A stretch of DNA of 64,000 bases from NCBI GenBank assembly GCA_041652555.1, contig JBAZHE010000003.1:23831-87830 (forward strand). Reading direction: 5' to 3'. Below the pieces are notes generated by a model. The model was not told where the DNA came from. It did no database searches and was given only the letters and a program-made list of their open reading frames with translations. A program made the position numbers and the translations under genes. Numbering within the stretch: position 1 is the stretch's first letter; each line of letters begins with the position of its first letter. Source of the DNA: JBAZHE01 sp041652555. Lineage in GTDB: Bacteria; Patescibacteriota; Patescibacteriia; Patescibacteriales; WJLG01. Below, one piece after another: positions 1-7,408 of the stretch.

Positions 1-123
1 AAAGAAAGTTCGTGTCATACAAATATGACTTGTGATCTTGATAACAGCGAGACGGATGATAATCTTGTTTGTGGGCAATGGAATATGAGCGAGTGTTTGA
101 AGAGGTTTACGAATAAAGAGTAA
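1..123 (+). CDS. C-terminal end of an unidentified Cys-containing protein (partial)
   Basis: The frame is open from base 1 and stops with TAA at 121-123, giving the last 40 residues of a protein that starts upstream of the window. Four cysteines (residues 5, 11, 24 and 32 of the visible part) could belong to a metal site, but no family is recognisable. It lies on the same strand as the next gene, with a probable TATA element between them. Confidence 0.55.
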   Translation, partial: KESSCHTNMTCDLDNSETDDNLVCGQWNMSECLKRFTNKE

Positions 124-128
124 CAACA

Positions 129-152
129 TTTAATAACTATTAGAACGTATAC
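129..152 (+). promoter_or_regulatory. TATA box plus AACGTATA element
   Basis: TTTAATA at 129-135 is followed by GAACGTATAC at 143-152. The start codon at 177 is about 45 bases downstream of the TATA-like element. The second element resembles the ACGCGT/ACGCAT motif found after several other TATA boxes in this window. Confidence 0.4.
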
Positions 153-176
153 TATTTACTATGAAAGGTAACAATC

Positions 177-1184
177 ATGTATAATGGAATTAAACGATGC
201 TCAAATTACGAAGATGTAGATGCAACAATAGGATTATTGCATCTGTTATTTGGAGAAGTTCAATATGGATATTATTTCAACTCCCGCATTCAAAAACCCG
301 GGTTCCTGAAATACAGTATGTATTTTACTACACCTTTTGACAACATCGCCGAAAAAGAATATGGTGATCACAATGGGTTTTGCAAAGAAGAACACAAAAC
401 GTTTGAAAAGTGGGGGGTAATTAACGGAGAAAAAACAAAAGACTTAATGCAACATATCCCGCTACAATATGATGATCATTCTCCGGCAGTATCATACGAT
501 TGTAACCACGGAAACCAATTTGATCGTGTTACCCCAACATACAAAGAAGCAATAACACGAAACATATGGTTTAATAACACATCAAGTCGGGGATTTTTTG
601 AGCAGTTCAAGCGAAAGAACCGAAACCAAATTCTTGAAGATCTCGAACGTTCAATGTTGTATCAGGTTACATTTGATATTCCATTTGATGTTTTATCTGA
701 GCATATAGTTATTGACAAAATTCAATATAATGGAGAAAACGAAAGTCACATCAATTTATATGCTCCAAAAGACACATCAAACCCAGTTCAAGAATTATTG
801 AGAGATCTTGTTCGGGTGGAGTCCGTATTAACAGAAATGGCAAATTGCATCAACGAGATAAAATCCGATCCGGAAAAATATAAAAGAGATAATACCGAAG
901 ACTCATGGGCAAAAGAATGTTGTAAAGACGGGTACAACATGGAAAATGCAGAAGTCCTTCTGACAAAGTGCCAAAAAGCATTTAAACAGATGGAAGAAGT
1001 GTTATATCAGGCGCGATATTTTGATGTCAATGCGGAGCCGAAAATATCGGATATTACAAAATGTGCTCATAAAAAATGCACTCGCAACGCAGCAGAAGGC
1101 AGCAAATTCTGTGATCAATGCATCCAACTCCCTACAAAAGAATGTAACTATTGTGAAGTGGGAAAATTTAATACGCGCATATAA
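177..1184 (+). CDS. Unknown protein with C-terminal zinc-binding Cys motifs
   Basis: This 335-residue protein is not recognised. The last 45 residues hold paired cysteines (CAHKKC, then FCDQC, then CNYC), typical of a small treble-clef or zinc-ribbon site. The rest is charged, without membrane segments. Start at 177 is chosen because the ATG at 161 opens only a seven-codon frame. Nothing in the context fixes the function; the genes just downstream are an HD-domain protein and a DNA methyltransferase. Confidence 0.6.
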   Translation: MYNGIKRCSNYEDVDATIGLLHLLFGEVQYGYYFNSRIQKPGFLKYSMYFTTPFDNIAEKEYGDHNGFCKEEHKTFEKWGVINGEKTKDLMQHIPLQYDDHSPAVSYDCNHGNQFDRVTPTYKEAITRNIWFNNTSSRGFFEQFKRKNRNQILEDLERSMLYQVTFDIPFDVLSEHIVIDKIQYNGENESHINLYAPKDTSNPVQELLRDLVRVESVLTEMANCINEIKSDPEKYKRDNTEDSWAKECCKDGYNMENAEVLLTKCQKAFKQMEEVLYQARYFDVNAEPKISDITKCAHKKCTRNAAEGSKFCDQCIQLPTKECNYCEVGKFNTRI

Positions 1185-1260
1185 GTATAGATAGTGCAGA
1201 AACAATAGAACGATTTATAAAAACGAAGACGGCGAAGCAAATTTGTAAGGAGAAATAAAA

Positions 1261-1803
1261 ATGAAAACTGGAACAAAATCTCTGTTGTGGGGCGTACATC
1301 AAATATTTTGGCATCCACTAACTGTTACACTCGCATGGAAAGAACTCTATAAATCGTGGCCATCATGGAAAGAATTTGTTTGTATCTTCATCCACGATTT
1401 GGGATATTGGGGATGCCCAAATATGGATGGCACAGAGGGAGAAAATCATCCGGTGTGGGCAGCGAGTTTTGCAGCAAAATATCTCGATACAAAAACCGAT
1501 ACAGAATGGCGGCATTATAGAAATTTATGTTTATATCATTCTCGGCATTTTGCAAGAGCACGAAACACAATTCCATCCAAACTTTGTTGGGCCGACAAAC
1601 TATGTTACAAATATGATCCCGTTTGGTTCTACACACTGCGCGCCAAATTGAGTGGTGAAATAAAAGAATACCGCGCGCTTCCTCAAAGCCAAAACTTTAA
1701 AGGCTCTGATTCTGACTGGTATAGAGAACAAAGAAAATTATATATTAAACTTGCACTTTCACAGAAAGCAGATACTATTCCGTATCAGGATGTGAAGAAT
1801 TGA
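1261..1803 (+). CDS. HD-domain-like phosphohydrolase
   Basis: This 180-residue protein has an HD dyad at residues 45-46 (IFIHDLGYWG), further histidines (ENHP around 60 and YHSRH around 92-95) and a late aspartate in WADK near 110, the H...HD...H...D spacing of metal-dependent HD phosphohydrolases. Small HD proteins in phages and plasmids usually act on nucleotides; the substrate here is unknown. A clear AGGAG Shine-Dalgarno site lies at 1248-1252. The gene overlaps the next by its stop codon. Confidence 0.55.
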   Translation: MKTGTKSLLWGVHQIFWHPLTVTLAWKELYKSWPSWKEFVCIFIHDLGYWGCPNMDGTEGENHPVWAASFAAKYLDTKTDTEWRHYRNLCLYHSRHFARARNTIPSKLCWADKLCYKYDPVWFYTLRAKLSGEIKEYRALPQSQNFKGSDSDWYREQRKLYIKLALSQKADTIPYQDVKN

Positions 1804-2042
1804 TTAGAATAAAAATAATAGAAAATGCTGGAAATCATTTTGCTCAACGATTTTTAAAAAATTGTTTTGGTGGTGATGAAGCAGTAGCATACCTCGCATC
1901 CCAAAAAGCACATTGGCTTGAAAATCACGAAAGGGAAATTGGATTTCTCACTAAAGAATTCGGGGATTTAAAAATATCGATTGGAGATGATTATGAGTTG
2001 TTTGATTCCGAATACACCGATTTATTTGAGGTTGTTGAATGA
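1800..2042 (+). CDS. Small hypothetical protein (TTG start)
   Basis: An 80-residue acidic protein without a recognisable domain. No ATG is available near the start; a TTG at 1800-1802 overlaps the TGA of the HD gene (TTGA) and the ORF ends in an ATGA overlap with the methyltransferase, so it sits inside a translationally coupled trio. The coupling suggests a role tied to the methyltransferase or the HD protein, but this is inference. Confidence 0.55.
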   Translation: MIRIKIIENAGNHFAQRFLKNCFGGDEAVAYLASQKAHWLENHEREIGFLTKEFGDLKISIGDDYELFDSEYTDLFEVVE

Positions 2043-3595
2043 TTATCCAAGGCGACGCTTTAACAGTTTTGAAAAGGATGGATAGTGAGTCAGTGCATTG
2101 TGCGGTAACGTCAAGTCCATATTATGGATTGCGTTCGTACAATACCGAACCACAAATATGGGATGGAGATCCAAACTGCCAACATGAATGGGGGGAAGTT
2201 CATCCACCGGGATATAGATCATCTGATACAAAACCGGGTCCAATGCAACATGAAGGGAATACGCACCGTGAGAATTTGCGAAGTGATATTTGTTCAAAGT
2301 GTGGAGCGTGGAAAGGTGAACTGGGACAAGAGCCTACACCTGAATTGTTTGTTAAACACCTAACAACTATCTTTCATGAATTAAAAAGGATTTTAAGAAG
2401 CGACGGTGTTTTCTGGATGAATATTGGGGATAGTTATTGTGCTTCTAAATGCGGATCGTTCAACGGTGGATCAGATATTCTTAAAGGAAGAAATCTTGAA
2501 GGTCACTCTAAATCCGGGAATGTAGATAAGTCAAAACTTATGGGAATGAAACCCAAAGACCTTATTGGTATCCCGTGGGCTTTAGCATTTTCTATGCGCT
2601 CCGATGGTGCCTCATCACCACAGACAATGTATACAGTAGAAAAAATCAAAACTTCGTTGCTTCGAGATTATGATACTTGGAATGACGTTCCAAAACATAC
2701 TAAAAGAACAATTGAAGATTTGGATGAAGAGTGGTTAAAAGCAAGTAAGGGGGGTTGGTATCTCCGTTCTGATATTCCTTGGGTAAAAAGAAATTCACTT
2801 CCATCATCTGTAACAGATCGCCCCGGCTCTTCCATTGAACACATATTCTTATTCTCAAAATCACAGAAATATTACTATGACTACATAGCAACAATGCAAC
2901 TTTCATCAGAATCTTACAACAAAGATAAAAGACCGCGCGGTGTTATTCGTCAATGCGTAAACACAAACTCCAAGTATCCAGATGGGGGGCAATTTAAAAA
3001 GCAAGATAACACAGGGAATGAAACTTACACAGGATTTAACGCTCGCTATGAACCTAATGGTTATGGCCTTCGTTACATGCGGGATTCCGATTTCTTCTTC
3101 AAGACATGGCAAGGACTTCTTCACAATGAAGATGGTGAACCAATGGCTCTTGTGGTAAATCCGAAACCGTATAAAGGTTCACATTTTGCCGCATATCCGA
3201 TAAGGCTTGTAGAACCCCTAATTCTCGCGGGAACATCAGAAAAAGGCGTTTGCCCACATTGTGGAGCGCCGTGGGTTAGAGTTGCGAAAAAAGAATCATA
3301 TATAACTCGCCCCACCATTGGTTCTGATGATCAGAAGCAAAAACTCAATCCCGGTAATGCGCAGGGATTAGAACGCACTGGTGGTCATGTTGCTCAAATT
3401 ACTGAAACCATAGATTGGCAACCATCTTGTAATTGCACAAATAACATACCAGTTCCCGCCACAATTCTCGATCCCTTCTCCGGCTCATCAGCAACCGGTG
3501 TCGCTTGTAAACTCCATAATCGTGATTATATTGGTATAGAACTCAATCCTGAATATTGTGAACTTGGAAGAAAACGTATTCGTGAAGGCAAATAA
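2039..3595 (+). CDS. Beta-class DNA methyltransferase (N6-adenine or N4-cytosine)
   Basis: The 518-residue protein has the catalytic motif IV early (TSSPYYGLR, about residues 24-32) and the AdoMet-binding motif I late (DPFSGSSATG, about 478-487, followed by YIGIELNP). That circular order defines beta-class amino-methyltransferases of the N6_N4_Mtase family. Motif IV reads SSPYY where SPPYY is commoner. Two Cys pairs (CSKCG near 84, CPHCG near 405 with CNC near 463) suggest zinc binding within the insert between the motifs. No cognate restriction gene is adjacent, so it is probably an orphan enzyme protecting or marking the element's DNA. Confidence 0.88.
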   Translation: MIIQGDALTVLKRMDSESVHCAVTSSPYYGLRSYNTEPQIWDGDPNCQHEWGEVHPPGYRSSDTKPGPMQHEGNTHRENLRSDICSKCGAWKGELGQEPTPELFVKHLTTIFHELKRILRSDGVFWMNIGDSYCASKCGSFNGGSDILKGRNLEGHSKSGNVDKSKLMGMKPKDLIGIPWALAFSMRSDGASSPQTMYTVEKIKTSLLRDYDTWNDVPKHTKRTIEDLDEEWLKASKGGWYLRSDIPWVKRNSLPSSVTDRPGSSIEHIFLFSKSQKYYYDYIATMQLSSESYNKDKRPRGVIRQCVNTNSKYPDGGQFKKQDNTGNETYTGFNARYEPNGYGLRYMRDSDFFFKTWQGLLHNEDGEPMALVVNPKPYKGSHFAAYPIRLVEPLILAGTSEKGVCPHCGAPWVRVAKKESYITRPTIGSDDQKQKLNPGNAQGLERTGGHVAQITETIDWQPSCNCTNNIPVPATILDPFSGSSATGVACKLHNRDYIGIELNPEYCELGRKRIREGK

Positions 3596-3607
3596 CCCAC
3601 CACAACC

Positions 3608-3641
3608 TTTTTATATTAACGCGTCCTATCTTATTACAATA
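3608..3641 (+). promoter_or_regulatory. Promoter: TATA box with AACGCGT element
   Basis: TTTTTATA at 3608-3615 is followed by TTAACGCGTCCTA and then the ATG at 3641, a spacing that fits initiation only a few bases before the start codon. This is the clearest plus-strand copy of a promoter design repeated in the window. It would drive the surface-glycan block that runs to 12.4 kb. Confidence 0.6.
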
Positions 3642-4429
3642 TGCCTCCTCTCGTTTCTGTTATCATTCCAACTCACAACCGCAACCTATCTTTAAAACGA
3701 GCAATCCAAAGTGTCCTAGATCAGACTTTTACAGATTATGAAATTATTGTTGTAGATGACACATGGGCAACCAACGAAATTTCCGATAATTATCCAAATG
3801 TCCATTTTCTTCATATACCTACAACATCATATCCAGCCATATCCAGAAACATGGGCATTAAAGTTTCAAATGGAAAATACATTGCCTTTTTAGATGATGA
3901 TGATGTTTGGTATCCAGAAAAATTAGCATCGCAGATATCAAGATTATTAATAGACCCAAAATTAGGATTGGTTTGCAGTAACGGGAACATAGGAAAAGAT
4001 TTATATATTAAAAGAAATATTACAAATGAACCCGACATGCTTCCACAGGAAATAATAGGGGATTTCGTTGTAACATCGTCATGTGTAATTCGCAGAAGTT
4101 TATTGGAAAAAACAGGTCTATACAACCTGCTCCCACTTTGTGAAGACTATGATTTCTCAATAAGATTTGTAGCAACAACACAAATTTATTACGACCCGAC
4201 ACCTTTGTTTGAATATACTATTTCAGAAAATAGTATACAAAAACGAAGTAACTATTCCTTTGTTGCTTATCACCAAAACGTTATAAAAGTAATGGAAAAT
4301 TTACGAGAATTTTTAAAAAGGAACAATCTGGAAAAACCAGAAACATCGTTTTTAATTCATTATAGAATTCTCGATGAAAAAATAATGGTAATGTGGAATA
4401 TAGTTAAAGATTTTATTAGAGGATATTAA
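3641..4429 (+). CDS. Glycosyltransferase family 2
   Basis: The 262-residue protein opens with VSVIIPTHNR and has the metal-binding acidic cluster FLDDDDVW at about residues 82-89, followed by a conserved LLPLCEDYDFSIR element, all typical of GT-A fold family 2 glycosyltransferases. It is cytosolic or membrane-associated without a clear membrane helix. It is first in a run of glycosyltransferases and abuts the next gene with no gap, so the three probably build one glycan. Donor and acceptor sugars cannot be read from the sequence. Confidence 0.85.
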   Translation: MPPLVSVIIPTHNRNLSLKRAIQSVLDQTFTDYEIIVVDDTWATNEISDNYPNVHFLHIPTTSYPAISRNMGIKVSNGKYIAFLDDDDVWYPEKLASQISRLLIDPKLGLVCSNGNIGKDLYIKRNITNEPDMLPQEIIGDFVVTSSCVIRRSLLEKTGLYNLLPLCEDYDFSIRFVATTQIYYDPTPLFEYTISENSIQKRSNYSFVAYHQNVIKVMENLREFLKRNNLEKPETSFLIHYRILDEKIMVMWNIVKDFIRGY

Positions 4430-5422
4430 ATGACAAAAATCTTTTTCGCCGGAGATATGCGCAGTCCTTTTATACAAGGAGATGCAGAACTTTTAAAGGA
4501 AGATCACGATGTTTTTATTTTTAACACCCCGATCAAAAAAATGGATTTTCCGCTTTATCTATTTAAATGTTTTCAACAAGTTTTAAATATTAGAAAATCA
4601 AATCTCGTCTGGGTTTGGTTTGCAGATTGCCCGGCACTACCATTAGTTATTATTGCAAAAATATTTAATATACCCACAGCTGTGAATGTCGGTGGATTTG
4701 AAGTTTCTGGAATATCTGAAATTAATTATGGAAATCAACTTAAACCAATCCGTGGATATGTTTCAAGATGGATTATAAGAAATGCAACAGAAATTATTGT
4801 TCCTTCCCCCGTATACAATGTTAAAACATTAAAAGTTGGTATAGGAATAAAATTGATGGATAATACATTTGCATTGCCCGAAGACGATTATTATTTTGAA
4901 AATTATTACTTAACCCACACAATGGCTCATATAATCACAATTCCGAATTGGGTTGATACGGAAACTTGTGATATACCACTTCCACAAAAAGAAGATCTTG
5001 CTGTAACCGCCGTGTGTTCGAAACATGCGTATGCTTATAAAGGAATTTCAATATTTCAAGAAGCATCAAAAAATATTCTTTATAACACAAAAATATTAGA
5101 ACATCTCCCACGAAAAGAATACGAGGACTATTTGAAACGCGCCAAAGTCTATTGCCAACTTTCACGCGATGAAACATTTGGTATCTCACTTGTAGAGGCA
5201 ATGGCATATGGTTGTGTGCCTGTTGTTAGCGATAAAGGTGCTTTGCCGTGGATTGTAGAAGACACGGGTATTATCGTGCCTTATGGAGATGTTACAGCAA
5301 CTATTAATGCAATTAATAAAGCAATGACTATGGACGGTTCAAAAGCGCGTGAGCGCGCACGTTATTTCAGCCGTGAAAGAAAACAAGAATCGGTGAAACA
5401 ACTCATCAAGGAATTAATATGA
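4430..5422 (+). CDS. Glycosyltransferase family 4 (GT-B fold)
   Basis: The C-terminal half of this 330-residue protein carries the family 4 donor-site signature FGISLVEAMAYGCVPVVSD (about residues 247-265), whose E...E pair binds the nucleotide sugar. The N-terminal Rossmann half is divergent. It starts immediately after the previous glycosyltransferase and overlaps the next by four bases (ATGA), so all three are co-translated. Confidence 0.82.
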   Translation: MTKIFFAGDMRSPFIQGDAELLKEDHDVFIFNTPIKKMDFPLYLFKCFQQVLNIRKSNLVWVWFADCPALPLVIIAKIFNIPTAVNVGGFEVSGISEINYGNQLKPIRGYVSRWIIRNATEIIVPSPVYNVKTLKVGIGIKLMDNTFALPEDDYYFENYYLTHTMAHIITIPNWVDTETCDIPLPQKEDLAVTAVCSKHAYAYKGISIFQEASKNILYNTKILEHLPRKEYEDYLKRAKVYCQLSRDETFGISLVEAMAYGCVPVVSDKGALPWIVEDTGIIVPYGDVTATINAINKAMTMDGSKARERARYFSRERKQESVKQLIKELI

Positions 5423-6591
5423 CACGTATTCTTATACTCGGAGACTACCCACTACCCAATGAAACAATAACCGGCGGAATAATGCGGTCAGTTTATTTAA
5501 CTGCCAATGCATTATCAAAATTGTGCCCAGAATATGACTTTCACGTATTGACAATCACGGATGGAATTGATAAATCTTTTGTGTCAATCAACAAAAATCT
5601 TGCAATCCATTATATCCATTTTCCTTTAAGAAACAAACCAATCTTGGTTCCAAAATTCCTTTCCAAGCAATTGATATTGCATGAAATAAATAAAATAAAA
5701 CCAGATTTAATCCACGCCAATGGTTCAAGCTGGGAATATGGATACCCAGCAATTGCATATAAAAAATGTCCTGTTCTTATAACTGTTCACGGAGTGTCAC
5801 ACAATGAATCAAAATATTGGTCTGGTCTAAAAGGCGCGTGGCATCGTATAAGTTGTTGTAAAATGGAATCACACATCTTTGAAAAAATGGAAAACGTTGT
5901 TGCCGTTTCTTATTATGTAGAAAGAGAAATGAGAAAATGCATATCGAAAACACAATATGGAAACTATGCGATACATGTAGATGTCATTTCCAACCCGGTT
6001 GATCCATGTTTTATGGATGTTACAACAAAATACACAATACCAAATCTATTATTATATGTTGGGGGGATTGAAAAACGAAAAGGATTAGACGTTCTTATCC
6101 GATCACTTTATATAGTTAAAAAACAAATGCCTTATATAAAATTGAATGTCGTTGGTTCGATACGAAGTCCTATATATTGCGCAGATATAATGAAACTCAT
6201 TTCCGATTTGGATTTAATTGACAATGTGAATTTTGTTGGAAAAGTAAGCGATACATTATTAATGAAAGAATATTCTAATGCATCAATATATATTTCACCT
6301 TCATATGAAGAATCAGAGGGTATAACCATTCTTGAAGCGATGGCTACAGGAACACCAGTAATAGCAACCCGGTCGGGCGGTTCGGAAAGTATAATAAAAG
6401 ATGGTGTTGATGGATTGTTGGTAAAAAACGGAAACCACGAAGAACTAGCATTTAAGATTTTAATTTGTGGTGATGCATTAAAAGAGCAACTTGGAAAAGG
6501 AGGGAGGGAAACAGCATTGAAATATTTACCGGAGAATATTGCGAAACAGTATATGGAAGTTTACAGGAGGTTGTTGAAATGCCAAAACTAA
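5419..6591 (+). CDS. Glycosyltransferase family 4 (GT-B fold)
   Basis: This 390-residue protein shows both halves of a GT-B enzyme: an N-terminal acceptor domain with ITGGIMRSVY and VTVHG-like segments, and a C-terminal donor domain with VGGIEKRKGLDVLI (about 214-227) and EGITILEAMATGTPVIA (about 300-316). This is the classic family 4 layout. It is the third of three linked glycosyltransferases; its last 13 bases overlap the next gene. Confidence 0.88.
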   Translation: MTRILILGDYPLPNETITGGIMRSVYLTANALSKLCPEYDFHVLTITDGIDKSFVSINKNLAIHYIHFPLRNKPILVPKFLSKQLILHEINKIKPDLIHANGSSWEYGYPAIAYKKCPVLITVHGVSHNESKYWSGLKGAWHRISCCKMESHIFEKMENVVAVSYYVEREMRKCISKTQYGNYAIHVDVISNPVDPCFMDVTTKYTIPNLLLYVGGIEKRKGLDVLIRSLYIVKKQMPYIKLNVVGSIRSPIYCADIMKLISDLDLIDNVNFVGKVSDTLLMKEYSNASIYISPSYEESEGITILEAMATGTPVIATRSGGSESIIKDGVDGLLVKNGNHEELAFKILICGDALKEQLGKGGRETALKYLPENIAKQYMEVYRRLLKCQN

Positions 6592-7223
6592 CCGAACGGG
6601 AGCGCGAAGGATTTGAAAAAATACTAACGCAGGATTTGAAAGCAATCAATCAACGCTTTATCAGTCAGATAAAAGATTTCTGGGGAATTGCTCGTAGTAA
6701 TGTGCTTAAACGAAAAGGATGGGATACTCTCATACTCGAAAAAGAACAACTGGAACGGAAACAAAAAGAAATTAAACAAAGAATGCACGAGATAGAAGAT
6801 ATTTTAAATAGTGAAAAATTGAGAGTAGAACAAGTGGTTGAACTCGGTGGAAAATCAAATGAATATGGACGATGCGAAGGTGCGAACTTTTATGGAATTC
6901 CGATTACATCACAATTTGAATATGAAATTGTAGAATACATCAAAGCAAATATTGACCTCGAAGTGCCGGCAAAAATGTTGCGTGATGTATGTGAATCATC
7001 AATCCGCGCTCTCGTAATGGCTGGAACGTTTGAAGAAGCACGTGGGGCATATGAAAAGTTTTATTCTCTGGATTTCAGAAAGTATGGTGTTGATATTCCC
7101 CCACGATTGGATGATATTTGTGCCAACAAAAATTCAATGTTATATGCTCAACAATCATTGCAACAAATTGAAAAAGAAAAACCGGATATTAAGTTGATTG
7201 AATGTAAGGAGGAGAAAGAATGA
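6579..7223 (+). CDS. Unknown protein with coiled coil
   Basis: A 214-residue charged protein with a heptad-rich stretch at about residues 48-80 (LEKEQLERKQKEIKQRMHEI), so probably oligomeric. No catalytic motif is seen. The ATG at 6579 lies inside the end of the glycosyltransferase gene, 13 bases before its stop, and the 3' end overlaps the next gene (ATGA). Position suggests a helper of the glycan block, but the function is unknown. Confidence 0.6.
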   Translation: MPKLTEREREGFEKILTQDLKAINQRFISQIKDFWGIARSNVLKRKGWDTLILEKEQLERKQKEIKQRMHEIEDILNSEKLRVEQVVELGGKSNEYGRCEGANFYGIPITSQFEYEIVEYIKANIDLEVPAKMLRDVCESSIRALVMAGTFEEARGAYEKFYSLDFRKYGVDIPPRLDDICANKNSMLYAQQSLQQIEKEKPDIKLIECKEEKE

Positions 7224-7408
7224 AAGATGGTTATAAATTAACAATATTTTTAAGTGTTATAGTAATAATATTGGCAATATTTATACATGGCACAGTTATT
7301 CATTTAACACAAGTGGGTGAATTTCAAAAATGTGTAAATGCAACACTTTCTGATCCACTCTATTCCACATTTGCATGTGATAGACCGGGATGGTGGTTTG
7401 GAATATGA
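7220..7408 (+). CDS. Small single-pass membrane protein
   Basis: 62 residues with one hydrophobic helix (about 7-26: LTIFLSVIVIILAIFIHG) and a short outward tail that holds two cysteines (residues 38 and 53) and could form a disulfide. It has ATGA overlaps at both ends, so it is firmly inside the operon. No family is recognised. Confidence 0.6.
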   Translation: MKDGYKLTIFLSVIVIILAIFIHGTVIHLTQVGEFQKCVNATLSDPLYSTFACDRPGWWFGI